Origin: CAZCYE01 sp964502775
GTDB taxonomy: Bacteria > Actinomycetota > Acidimicrobiia > IMCC26256 > PALSA-555
Assembly (NCBI GenBank): GCA_964502775.1
Contig: CAZCYE010000030.1
Coordinates: 1 to 19,077, forward strand
Direction: 5' to 3'
DNA: 19,077 bases
The translations under genes and the position numbers were made by a program. The notes beneath the pieces are model-generated. The model was not told the origin of the DNA. It worked only from the letters and a program-made list of their open reading frames with translations, and ran no database searches. This document shows positions 1 to 6,823 of this stretch, one piece after another (the stretch's first letter is position 1; every line of letters starts with the position of its first letter).

Positions 1-52
1 TGCCGTTTCCGCCTTGAGAGGGCGGCGTCCTAGGCCACTAGACGACGGGGCC
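1..52 (-). tRNA. tRNA-Glu (anticodon CTC), 3' part cut by the window edge
   Basis: On the minus strand the sequence begins GGCCCCGTCGTCTAGTGG, a typical tRNA-Glu acceptor and D-arm. It continues to an anticodon stem CCGCC/GGCGG around a seven-base loop CTCTCAA, which gives anticodon CTC. The T-arm and 3' acceptor strand lie beyond position 1. It follows tRNA-Gln by 47 bases in the same orientation and probably shares its transcript. Confidence 0.9.
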
Positions 53-99
53 GGGCCGACGAGCGGTCGGAAGTCTCACCGACCGGATCCCTCGCCGGG

Positions 100-174
100 T
101 GGCTCGGGGGGGAGGACTCGAACCCCCAACGACAGGGCCAGAACCTGTTGTGTTGCCGATTACACCACCCCCGA
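100..174 (-). tRNA. tRNA-Gln (anticodon CTG) with encoded CCA
   Basis: The acceptor strands TCGGGGG and CCCCCGA pair fully, followed by discriminator G and an encoded CCA (100-102). The anticodon stem ACAGG/CCTGT encloses loop TTCTGGC, giving anticodon CTG. The T-loop is the usual GGTTCGAGTCC form. The mature length is 75 nt. The 5' fifteen bases (160-174) are also the last four codons and stop codon of the upstream YdcF-like gene. With gltX upstream and tRNA-Glu downstream, this is a compact Glu/Gln charging locus. Confidence 0.95.
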
Positions 175-861
175 AGGTCCCCCCAGGATAGCCAGCGGAC
201 GGCGAACGCCCCCCAAGAGCACCGGCCCCACCAGCGCGGTCGCGCGAGCGAGGCTCCCGAACCCGAAGATGCGACCCAGCGCCACGCGGAACGCCTCGGT
301 CGCGAAGCGCCACCACTCGTCGAAGCCCCCGATCGGGCTGGTTCGTGTAGGCGAGGTCACGGCGTCGAAGCCCAGCTCGTCGGCGATGAGCTGCACCCGC
401 AGCGAGTGGAACGGATCCGAGACCAGCACGACGCGGCGGATCGGAGGCTCCTGTTCGGCAAGAAAGCGGGCCGACGCGGCGAGCGACTCCCAGGAGTTGC
501 GGCTGGTCGTCTCGCGCAGGATCACGGAGTCCGGGATGCCCCGCTGGTGGAGGTAGTCCGCACCTGCACCCGCCTCGGTGAACCGATCGCCGGGCTGGCT
601 GCCCCCGGTCACCACCACAGTCGGGGCGATGCCCTCGTGGTACAGATCGGCGGCGTGGTCGAGGCGGGCCTTGAACACCGGTGACGGGTGGCCGTCGTAC
701 TGCGCCGCGCCGAACACGACGATCGCCTCGGAGGGACGCGGGTGGTCGGCACGAGCCGTCCGCCAGACCTGGACGAACGTGACCACGTAGTACACGACGA
801 TTGCTCCCGCGAGTACCACCACGACGCGGCGCGCGAGCCTCCAGGTCAGCCAGACGGGCAT
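160..861 (-). CDS. YdcF/SanA-like (DUF218) membrane-anchored protein
   Basis: This 233-aa protein has one N-terminal membrane segment (about residues 7-30, rich in V, L, A and I) and then a DUF218/YdcF-type domain. Visible family marks are AIVVFGAAQYDG (near residue 46), TVVVTGGSQPGD, the SRNSWES segment and VVLVSDPFHSLR. SanA/YdcF proteins are linked to envelope integrity, and their biochemistry is poorly defined. The ATG at 861 has only a weak G-rich sequence (GGGG) eight bases upstream. It lies 24 nt after the gltX stop, so it is probably co-transcribed with gltX. The stop codon (160-162) falls inside tRNA-Gln, and the last codons S-G-V-V-stop are tRNA sequence. The family assignment is fairly sure; the substrate is unknown. 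Confidence 0.85.
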   Translation of the reverse strand: MPVWLTWRLARRVVVVLAGAIVVYYVVTFVQVWRTARADHPRPSEAIVVFGAAQYDGHPSPVFKARLDHAADLYHEGIAPTVVVTGGSQPGDRFTEAGAGADYLHQRGIPDSVILRETTSRNSWESLAASARFLAEQEPPIRRVVLVSDPFHSLRVQLIADELGFDAVTSPTRTSPIGGFDEWWRFATEAFRVALGRIFGFGSLARATALVGPVLLGGVRRPLAILGGPSGVV

Positions 862-885
862 GGGCGTACCCCGATCAGCATGGGA

Positions 886-2316
886 TCACGACGTCTCGAG
901 ACGAGCGAGCGCCACGTGGACCCGCGCGAGCGCCCGCTCCCTCCCCAACAGCATGATGGAGTCGAAGAGGGGCAGGCCATGGTGGCGCCCTTCGACGGCG
1001 GCGTAGACCGCAGGCAGCGCCCGCCGCGGCTTCAGCCCGAGCCGCTCGAGCACCGGACGCAGATCGATCGCCTCGGCCGTCCACTCGCACTGTTCGAGGT
1101 GCGCGGCAACGGCCTCGAGCACCTCGGCCGCCCGCTCGGTCGCCACCAGCCGGTCCCACGATTCGGGTGCGATCTCGAACTGATCCTCGTCGACGAACAG
1201 GAAATCGGCCTGCTCGAGCAGCGCGCCAAGCGTGGTCGCCCGCTCCTGCCCGATCCTCAGCGCCTCCCCCAACACGTCGCGGAGGCGAGGCCCGTAGCGC
1301 GCCTGGGCCATCGGCAGTACCCGGGCCTCGAGCTCGCCCAGCGTGAGGCGCCGGATCCACTCCCCGTTGAGCCAGTCGAGCTTGGCGTGATCGAACGCCG
1401 CCGCGGCGTGGGTCACGCGGCCGAGATCGAATGCGCCCACCAGCTCGTCGGTGTCGAGCACGTCTCGCCCGTCCTCCGGGGCCCATCCGAGCAGCGCCAG
1501 ATAGTTCCGCAGGGCCTCGGGGAGATACCCCTCGGCGCGCAGCTCCTCGAGCGCCACCGCACCGTGACGCTTCGAGAGCTTGGCCCGGTCGGGTCCCACG
1601 ATCAGCGGCAAGTGGGCATACGCGGGCGGCGCGCTCGACCCGAGCGCCGCCCGCAGGGCGAGCACGCGATGCGTGGAGTCCAGGAGGTCTTCTCCCCGGA
1701 TCACGTGGGTGATCTCCATCTCCATGTCATCGACCGCGTTGGCCAGGAAGAACAGGGGTGTCCCGTCCGAACGCAGGATCACGAAGTCCGTGATGGTCGA
1801 CCACTCCACCCGCACTCCGCCCCGCACCAGGTCCACGAACTCGCTCGATCCCTCGTCGGGGGTGCGGAACCGCAGGGTGCGGGGCCGACCTTCGTCGGCG
1901 AGGGCGTGGCGCTGATCGGCGTCGAGGGCACGACAGTGGCCGTCGTAGCCGGGGGGGCGTCCGGAGGCGCGCGCCGCCGCGGTTCGGGCCTTCAACTCGT
2001 CGTCGGTGCAGTAGCACTCGTACGCCCGACCCTGCGCGACGAGCTGCTCGGCCGCGGCGCGGTACTCGTCGAACCGCTGGCTCTGGAGTATGACCGGGCC
2101 GTCCCAGTCGAGCCCGAGCCACCTGAGGGTGTCCTGGATCCCGGTGACCCACTCGCCGCGCGACCGGGCCGCATCGGTGTCCTCGACCCGCAGGCGGAAC
2201 TCGCCGCCGTGACTTCGGGCGAACAGCCAGTTGAACAGAGCGGTGCGCGCCGAGCCGACGTGGAGTGACCCCGTGGGCGCCGGCGAGAACCGCACCCGCA
2301 CGGGTGCCTCTCCCAT
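886..2316 (-). CDS. gltX: Glutamyl-tRNA synthetase
   Basis: A 476-aa class I aminoacyl-tRNA synthetase that attaches glutamate to tRNA in the cytoplasm. The HIGH-type signature PAPTGSLHVGSART is at residues 13-25 and the KMSKS-type motif KLSKR at 246-250. A CYC...Y...C zinc-binding pattern (C101, C103, Y124, C128) is intact. Length matches bacterial GluRS. Start: the ATG at 2316 has no Shine-Dalgarno, but CACAAT (2323-2328) sits six bases upstream, fitting a leaderless -10 box. In most actinobacteria GluRS is non-discriminating and also charges tRNA-Gln for GatCAB. The tRNA-Gln and tRNA-Glu genes just downstream fit this, but discrimination cannot be read from the sequence. Confidence 0.97.
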   Translation of the reverse strand: MGEAPVRVRFSPAPTGSLHVGSARTALFNWLFARSHGGEFRLRVEDTDAARSRGEWVTGIQDTLRWLGLDWDGPVILQSQRFDEYRAAAEQLVAQGRAYECYCTDDELKARTAAARASGRPPGYDGHCRALDADQRHALADEGRPRTLRFRTPDEGSSEFVDLVRGGVRVEWSTITDFVILRSDGTPLFFLANAVDDMEMEITHVIRGEDLLDSTHRVLALRAALGSSAPPAYAHLPLIVGPDRAKLSKRHGAVALEELRAEGYLPEALRNYLALLGWAPEDGRDVLDTDELVGAFDLGRVTHAAAAFDHAKLDWLNGEWIRRLTLGELEARVLPMAQARYGPRLRDVLGEALRIGQERATTLGALLEQADFLFVDEDQFEIAPESWDRLVATERAAEVLEAVAAHLEQCEWTAEAIDLRPVLERLGLKPRRALPAVYAAVEGRHHGLPLFDSIMLLGRERALARVHVALARLETS

Positions 2317-2322
2317 GCCCCC

Positions 2323-2328
2323 ATTGTG
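2323..2328 (-). promoter_or_regulatory. Candidate -10 box of gltX
   Basis: On the minus strand CACAAT (4/6 match to TATAAT) lies six bases before the gltX ATG. Transcription would start at or next to the start codon, giving a leaderless mRNA. No convincing -35 was found. The rest of the 122-base gap (2317-2438) shows nothing else I can name. Confidence 0.4.
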
Positions 2329-2438
2329 GCTGGCGCGCGCTGCGAGCCTGCGGCCCGCTCACCTCGCCCATTCGGCGCCCAACGCCGCCCCACTCCCGGC
2401 GGCGCCCGGATGGGGTGGACCGGACCAGGTGAACCGGA

Positions 2439-2969
2439 TCAGGCGCCGGGGCGGAACCGCTCCCGCCACACGACCCGCAGCTCGCGGACCCGGGGGGCCA
2501 GGTCGTGCGGCGCCGGGCACAGATCGCTCACCTCGATGGCATCGCACACCGCCTGGCGCGCCACGTAGTCGTGGTCGGCACCCCGCACCACGCCCCCGCG
2601 CCAGTGCGCGAACTCGATCTCGGGCGCTTCGCCGAGGTATCCGAGCACCAGCGCTGCGCACTCCACGTCGTCGCGCACCGGGGCCCGCCGATACGACGCG
2701 GCGCGCTTGGCCGCCACCGCGGCCACCACCGAGATCGCGTCGCCGAGGTGCTCGTGGGCGACGAGCGAGAGTCGATCGGCGAGGCGCTGGGCCAGCGTGA
2801 AGGCGTACCCGGTGTTGGGCCCGGGCGTGCCGAGGAGCTGGCCCCGGGGCTGGCCGTCGGCCACCTCGTCACCGGGACGCTCCGGTCGCCACGCCCGGGC
2901 CGCGGGCAGGTACACGCCGGGCGCGAGGTTGGGCTCCTGGCGGGGCTCGTCGCCGAGCGTGGGCACCAC
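2439..2969 (-). CDS. Uncharacterised protein at the end of the BCAA operon
   Basis: About 176 aa, with no membrane segment and no motif I can tie to a reaction. An N-terminal proline-rich stretch (PNLAPGVYLPAARAW) leads to a mostly helical, acidic/basic body with GPNTGYAFTLAQRLADRL, AVAAKRAASYRRAPV and a short C-terminal tail. I recall similar actinobacterial proteins with a GP-x-x-GYAL-x-LA segment, but no function is known to me. The start is uncertain. GTG at 2969 or 2966 gives the N-terminus just before the conserved-looking part. A CTG at 2990 would overlap the cimA stop as CTGA. Lack of a gap after cimA suggests translational coupling and a shared transcript with leuB-ilvE-cimA. Confidence 0.7.
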   Translation of the reverse strand: MVPTLGDEPRQEPNLAPGVYLPAARAWRPERPGDEVADGQPRGQLLGTPGPNTGYAFTLAQRLADRLSLVAHEHLGDAISVVAAVAAKRAASYRRAPVRDDVECAALVLGYLGEAPEIEFAHWRGGVVRGADHDYVARQAVCDAIEVSDLCPAPHDLAPRVRELRVVWRERFRPGA

Positions 2970-2986
2970 GTACGGGTCGGTCGCGA

Positions 2987-4675
2987 TCAGGAGCTCCCGG
3001 CGCCCTCGGCGAGGAGGAGCCCGAAGACCAGCGAATCGCACAGCGCCTGCCACGACGCCTCGATGATGTTCTCGTTGACGCCGATCGAGGTCCAGGCCCG
3101 GTCGCCGTTGGTGGAGTCGATGAGCACCCGGGTCACGGCGCCGGTCCCCTTCTGGGTGTCGAGCACCCGCACCTTGTAGTCGGTGAGGTGCACCCGATCG
3201 AGCACCGGGTATCGGCTCCCGAGCGCTCGGCGCAACGCGGTGTCGAGCGCGTTCACGGGACCGTTGCCCTCGGCGGTGGCCACGACGCGCTCGGATCCGA
3301 CGTGCACCTTCACGGTCGCCTCGGTTCGAGCACCGCCGGGAGCATCGGCCGCGAGGTCGTCGGTGATCACCCGGAACGACTCCACGCGGAACCAGGGTTG
3401 GCGCCAACCGGCCGCATGACGCATCAACAACTCGAGTGAGGCGTCGGCCACCTCGAAGTGGTAGCCCTCGTGCTCGAGGCGCTTGAGGGTGTCGACCACC
3501 TCGTTCACCTGCGGGCCATCGAGCTCGAGGCCCAGCTCGTGCGCCTTGAGCAGCACGGTCGAGCGACCGGCCAGCTCCGAGACCACGAAGCGGGTGCCGT
3601 TGCCCACCATGTCGGGAACCACGTGCTCGTAGGCGTCAGGGCGCCTCGCGATCGCACTGGTGTGGAGCCCGGCCTTGTGGGCGAACGCCGATGCGCCCAC
3701 GTAGGGCGCCTGGGGGTCGAGCGCCATGTTCACCAGCTCGGCGATGTGATGCGCCACCGGCGTGAGGCGCTCCAAGCGCTCGGCGGGGATCGTCTCGATG
3801 CCCATCTTCAGCGTGAGGTCGGGGATGATCGTCGTCAGATTGCAGTTGCCGGTGCGCTCCCCATAGCCGTTGACCGTCCCCTGCACCTGCACGGCTCCCC
3901 CCCGCACGCCCGCGAGCGCGTTGGCGACGCCCGTCCCGGCGTCGTCGTGGAGGTGCACGCCCACGCCGACGTCGGAGCCGAAGTGCTCGACCACCGCTCG
4001 CACGGTCTGCTCCACTTCGTTCGGAAGCGTCCCGCCATTGGTGTCACACAGGATGAGGCGGCTCGCGCCGGCCGTCGCCGCCCCCTCCAGCACGCGGAGG
4101 CTGAACTCGGGGTTGCGCCGGTACCCGTCGAAGAAGTGCTCGGCGTCGAAGACCACGTCGAGATCGTGGCGATGCAGGAACTCGACCGACTCGGCCACCA
4201 TCGCCACACCCTCGTCGAGGGTGGTCTGGAGCGCCTCCGTGACGTGGTAGTCCCACGCCTTGCCGACGATGCAGACGGTGGTGGTACCCGCATCCAGGAG
4301 GTGACGGAGGGTCTCGTCACGGTCCACCGTGCCGAGCGGTCGGCGCGTGGAGCCGAACGCGACCAGTGTCGAGGACGAGAGCGCGAGCTCGACCGCGATG
4401 CGGCGGAACAGCTCGTCGTCCTTGGGGTTGGAGCCGGGCCAGCCCGCCTCGATGAAGTCGACCCCCAGCCAGTCGAGCTGCTCGGCGATGCGGAGCTTGT
4501 CGTCGACCGTGAGCGAGATCCCCTCCAGCTGCGTGCCGTCGCGCAGCGTTGTGTCGTAGATCTCTACTCTTCTGGTCGCGCTCGCTGCGGGCGAGGGTAC
4601 CTCGCCCGCGGGCGCTCGCCGCTCCTGGGCAGGCTCGCTCGCATTCGCTCGCTCACCGCCTTTTCGCCTAGGCAT
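2987..4675 (-). CDS. cimA: (R)-citramalate synthase, CimA type
   Basis: A 562-aa enzyme of the 2-isopropylmalate/citramalate synthase family that condenses pyruvate with acetyl-CoA to make citramalate for isoleucine without threonine. The catalytic TIM barrel begins with DTTLRDGTQ (residues 41-49). The metal-site segment HLHDDAGTG is present, and a C-terminal LeuA dimerisation/allosteric domain follows (SERVVATAEGNGPVNALDTAL, DYKVRVLDTQKGTGAVTRV). The long C-terminal domain and the EGISL segment favour CimA over LeuA. The first ~37 residues are odd. Relatives begin within about ten residues of DTTLRDG, whereas here residues about 13-37 are encoded by a GC-rich interspersed repeat. No ATG, GTG or TTG was seen between it and DTTLRDG, so the ATG at 4675 (overlapping the ilvE stop by 8 nt) is the best start. 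Confidence 0.92.
   Translation of the reverse strand: MPRRKGGERANASEPAQERRAPAGEVPSPAASATRRVEIYDTTLRDGTQLEGISLTVDDKLRIAEQLDWLGVDFIEAGWPGSNPKDDELFRRIAVELALSSSTLVAFGSTRRPLGTVDRDETLRHLLDAGTTTVCIVGKAWDYHVTEALQTTLDEGVAMVAESVEFLHRHDLDVVFDAEHFFDGYRRNPEFSLRVLEGAATAGASRLILCDTNGGTLPNEVEQTVRAVVEHFGSDVGVGVHLHDDAGTGVANALAGVRGGAVQVQGTVNGYGERTGNCNLTTIIPDLTLKMGIETIPAERLERLTPVAHHIAELVNMALDPQAPYVGASAFAHKAGLHTSAIARRPDAYEHVVPDMVGNGTRFVVSELAGRSTVLLKAHELGLELDGPQVNEVVDTLKRLEHEGYHFEVADASLELLMRHAAGWRQPWFRVESFRVITDDLAADAPGGARTEATVKVHVGSERVVATAEGNGPVNALDTALRRALGSRYPVLDRVHLTDYKVRVLDTQKGTGAVTRVLIDSTNGDRAWTSIGVNENIIEASWQALCDSLVFGLLLAEGAGSS
4565..4640 (-). repeat. GC-rich interspersed repeat copy embedded in the cimA reading frame
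   Basis: This stretch contains a perfect 10-bp stem, GCGGGCGAGG (4587-4596) with CCTCGCCCGC (4600-4609), around loop GTA. Its flanks are rich in GCGAGC/GCTCGC. On the minus strand it aligns by eye with the repeat at 10977-11014: both share a CCGCG arm, a central GGTACCC and a following CAGCGAGC...GACC. It is more diverged than the copies near 15 kb. It is translated as an Ala/Pro/Arg-rich N-terminal extension of CimA. Confidence 0.6.
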
Positions 4676-5588
4676 CCACGTACTCCAACCATTCCGCGTA
4701 GCGGTCCATCTCGCCGTGGACCGTGGCGTAGAAGATCTCCTGGATCTTGCGGGTCACCTCGCCGGGCTCGCCAATGGCGCGGTCGTCCACCTCACGGATC
4801 GGGACCACCTCAGCCGCGGTGCCGGTGAGGAACGCCTCGTCGGCGAGGTACAGGTCGTTGCGCAACAACGTGCACTCGCGCACGTCGATGCCGAGGTCGG
4901 TGGCGATCGTGATCACGGAGCGCCGCGTGACGCCGTTGAGCGCACCGGAAGACAGTGGCGGCGTCAGCAACACACCGTCCTTCACCACGAACACGTTCTC
5001 GCCCGTCGCTTCCGCCACTTCCCCACTCGTGTTGAGCATGATGGCCTCGTCGTAGCCGCCCTTGATCGCCTCGACCTTGGCCAGGCTCGAGTTCATGTAG
5101 ATGCCCGTGCCTTTGGCGGCAACGGGATTGATGTTGGGATCCATGCGCCGCCACGTCGAGATCTTCATCCGCACGCCGTGGCGTAGCGCCTCTTCACCCA
5201 GGTATGCACCCCACGGCCACAGGGCGATCGACACGTTGACCGTGCACATCAGGGGATTGAGACCCATCTCGCCGTACCCGAGGTAAGCGATGGGGCGGAT
5301 GTAGCAGGACTCCACCCCGTTGACGCGCACGGTCTCCTTGGTGGCCTCCACGAGCTCGGCCACCGAGTACGGAAGATCCATGCTGATGAGGTGAGCGGAG
5401 TCCGCGAGGCGCTGGATGTGATCGGTGAGCCTGAACACCGCGGGGCCACGGGCCGTCGCGTAGGCGCGGATCCCCTCGAAGACACCGGAGCCGTAGTGCA
5501 GCGTGTGCGTGAGGACGTGCACGTTGGCGTCGTCCCACGGGACCAGCTCGCCGTCCATCCAGATCTTGTCGGTCTTCTGAATCGGCAT
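4668..5588 (-). CDS. ilvE: Branched-chain amino acid aminotransferase
   Basis: A 306-aa fold-type IV PLP enzyme that transfers the amino group between glutamate and the keto acids of Leu, Ile and Val. HTLHYGSGVFEGIRAY (residues 28-43), the PLP lysine K159 in VAAKGTGIY, GEVAEATGENVF and LTGTAAEVVPI are all present. Length matches short IlvE proteins. The ATG at 5588 is preceded by AGAGG eight bases upstream and lies 12 nt after the leuB stop. It overlaps cimA by 8 nt (ATGCCTAG). It is the second gene of the leuB-ilvE-cimA operon and makes the final transamination for the pathways started by CimA and LeuB. Confidence 0.96.
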   Translation of the reverse strand: MPIQKTDKIWMDGELVPWDDANVHVLTHTLHYGSGVFEGIRAYATARGPAVFRLTDHIQRLADSAHLISMDLPYSVAELVEATKETVRVNGVESCYIRPIAYLGYGEMGLNPLMCTVNVSIALWPWGAYLGEEALRHGVRMKISTWRRMDPNINPVAAKGTGIYMNSSLAKVEAIKGGYDEAIMLNTSGEVAEATGENVFVVKDGVLLTPPLSSGALNGVTRRSVITIATDLGIDVRECTLLRNDLYLADEAFLTGTAAEVVPIREVDDRAIGEPGEVTRKIQEIFYATVHGEMDRYAEWLEYVDA

Positions 5589-5600
5589 GCCCGTGCCTCT

Positions 5601-6593
5601 CTACACACGACCGGCGACGGCGTCGCCGATCTCGCTCGTGGACCCGCTCACGTCGTCCGACTTGGCGAGGGCGTCCCTCACCCGGGCCGCGGCCTCGTCC
5701 TCACCGAGGAACTCCAACATCATCGCGGCCGAGATGATGGCCGCCCGCGGATCTGCCGTCCCGGTTCCGGCGATGTCGGGCGCAGACCCATGGACGGGCT
5801 CGAAGACCGAAGGGCTGGTGCGGGCGGGATTGAGGTTCCCCGACGCCGCCCTTCCTACACCCCCGGACACGACACCGGCGAGGTCGGTGAGGATGTCACC
5901 GAAGAGGTTGTCGGTCACGACCACGTCGTAGCGGGAGGGATCGGCAACCAGGTGGATGCAGGCCGCGTCCACGTGCTGGTACGCGGTGCTCACGCCCGGG
6001 TGCTCGGCCGCCACGGAGTCGAAGGTGCGCTGCCAGAGATCGCCCGCGAACGTGAGCACGTTGGTCTTGTGCACGAGCGTGACGTGCTTGCGTTCGCGCC
6101 GGCTCGCCAGATCGAAGGCGAAGCGCGCACAGCGCTCCACCCCGAAGCGCGTGTTGACCGAGCCCTGGGTGGCCACCTCCTGGGCGGTGTCCTTGCGCAG
6201 GAAGCCACCCTCGCCCAGGTAGGTGCCCTCGGTGTTCTCGCGCACCACGACCATGTCCACCCCGTCGTTGTAGCGCCCGGGGCCGGCCATGAACGGGCGG
6301 AGGTTCACGTAGAGGTCGAGCTCGAAGCGCAACCGGAGCAGCAGTCCCCGCTCGATGACACCGGGTGGCACCTCGGGTGTGCCCACGGCACCGAGCAGGA
6401 CCGCGTCGAGTGAGCGGATCGCCTCGAGATCGGCGTCGGGGAGCACCGCGCCGTCGCGCAGGTACCGGGTGCCGCCGAGATCGAAGGGCACGCCCTCGTA
6501 GGCGAGACCGGCCGCGTCCAGCACCTTGAGCGCCTCCGCGACGACCTCGGGTCCGATCCCGTCGCCTCCGATGATCCCGATCCGGTGGGTCAC
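5601..6593 (-). CDS. leuB: 3-isopropylmalate dehydrogenase
   Basis: A 330-aa NAD-dependent decarboxylating dehydrogenase for 3-isopropylmalate, and in citramalate-pathway organisms also for 3-methylmalate. Motifs: IGIIGGDGIGPEV at the N-terminus, RENTEGTYLGEGG, the catalytic Lys in VHKTNVLTFAGDLW, the Asp-rich DNLFGDILTDLAG and the NAD-site FEPVHGSAPDIAGTGTADP. The frame is open back to an ATG at 6665, but that would include the terminator hairpin. The GTG at 6593 has AGGAGGGG just upstream and places the family N-terminus correctly. It is first in an operon with ilvE and cimA. A candidate attenuator with a Leu-Val-Ile-Leu leader peptide lies immediately upstream. Confidence 0.95.
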   Translation of the reverse strand: MTHRIGIIGGDGIGPEVVAEALKVLDAAGLAYEGVPFDLGGTRYLRDGAVLPDADLEAIRSLDAVLLGAVGTPEVPPGVIERGLLLRLRFELDLYVNLRPFMAGPGRYNDGVDMVVVRENTEGTYLGEGGFLRKDTAQEVATQGSVNTRFGVERCARFAFDLASRRERKHVTLVHKTNVLTFAGDLWQRTFDSVAAEHPGVSTAYQHVDAACIHLVADPSRYDVVVTDNLFGDILTDLAGVVSGGVGRAASGNLNPARTSPSVFEPVHGSAPDIAGTGTADPRAAIISAAMMLEFLGEDEAAARVRDALAKSDDVSGSTSEIGDAVAGRV

Positions 6594-6645
6594 GACCCCT
6601 CCTGTGGCCTTGCTGGTGTGACCTCGCTCTCGGCGAGGCCACCAC

Positions 6646-6676
6646 AATGAAAAACCGCCCACCAAGGTGGACGGTT
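6646..6676 (-). terminator. Rho-independent terminator in the leuB leader (attenuator)
   Basis: On the minus strand AACCGTCCACC pairs with GGTGGGCGGTT across a TT loop (11 bp, one G-T pair) and runs into a T-tract. It lies about 50 nt upstream of the leuB start, inside the leader rather than after a gene. No complete minus-strand gene ends here other than the 14-codon leader peptide. Confidence 0.8.
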
Positions 6677-6679
6677 GCG

Positions 6680-6706
6680 AGCAGACGACGGCGAGCGACG
6701 TCTGCT
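6680..6706 (-). promoter_or_regulatory. Leader hairpin between the leader peptide and the terminator
   Basis: AGCAGACG (6706-6699) and CGTCTGCT (6687-6680) form a perfect 8-bp stem with an 11-base loop. The left arm includes part of the leader peptide stop codon TAG, so a ribosome at the stop codon would block it. It could be the pause/competing hairpin of an attenuator. I could not find a clear antiterminator arm that overlaps the terminator. Confidence 0.55.
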
Positions 6707-6749
6707 ACTCGAGAATGACGAGCTCGCGTGGTTGCCGCATGAGGTGCAT
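6705..6749 (-). CDS. BCAA leader peptide of the leuB operon
   Basis: A 14-codon reading frame on the minus strand encodes MHLMRQPRELVILE. The codons CTC GTC ATT CTC (Leu-Val-Ile-Leu) come just before a Glu codon and the TAG stop. A second ATG at 6740 would give the 11-residue version and fits better with the candidate -10 box (6751-6756), which would make the mRNA nearly leaderless. Four branched-chain codons in a row, just before an attenuator-type terminator and a leu/ilv operon, are the hallmark of ribosome-mediated attenuation. Expression is inferred, not shown. Confidence 0.65.
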   Translation of the reverse strand: MHLMRQPRELVILE

Positions 6750-6750
6750 C

Positions 6751-6779
6751 AGTCTCGCAGGCCCGACGAAGGCGGTCAA
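6751..6779 (-). promoter_or_regulatory. Candidate promoter of the leuB-ilvE-cimA operon
   Basis: On the minus strand TTGACC (6779-6774, 5/6 of TTGACA) is followed by exactly 17 bases and then GAGACT (6756-6751, keeping the key A2 and T6). Transcription would start near 6745, just before the second ATG of the leader peptide. Confidence 0.5.
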
Positions 6780-6810
6780 ACGACATGCACGGCGGTCGCT
6801 CGTGGCCCGA

Positions 6811-6816
6811 TACGCT
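6811..6816 (+). promoter_or_regulatory. Candidate -10 box of greA
   Basis: TACGCT matches the actinobacterial TANNNT -10 pattern and lies seven bases before the GTG at 6824, as expected for a leaderless transcript. It is divergent from the leuB promoter. Confidence 0.45.
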
Positions 6817-6823
6817 CCGCCCG

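Noticed and set aside
688..2268. Long plus-strand frames opposite gltX, cimA, serA and others (for example 688-2268, 3458-4828, 14268-16655)
   Set aside because: They are antisense shadows of well-conserved minus-strand genes, as expected at high GC; one even runs through the N gap.
6594..6665. Longer LeuB start at ATG 6665
   Set aside because: It would translate the terminator hairpin and add 24 unrelated residues; GTG 6593 has a strong ribosome site and fits the family.
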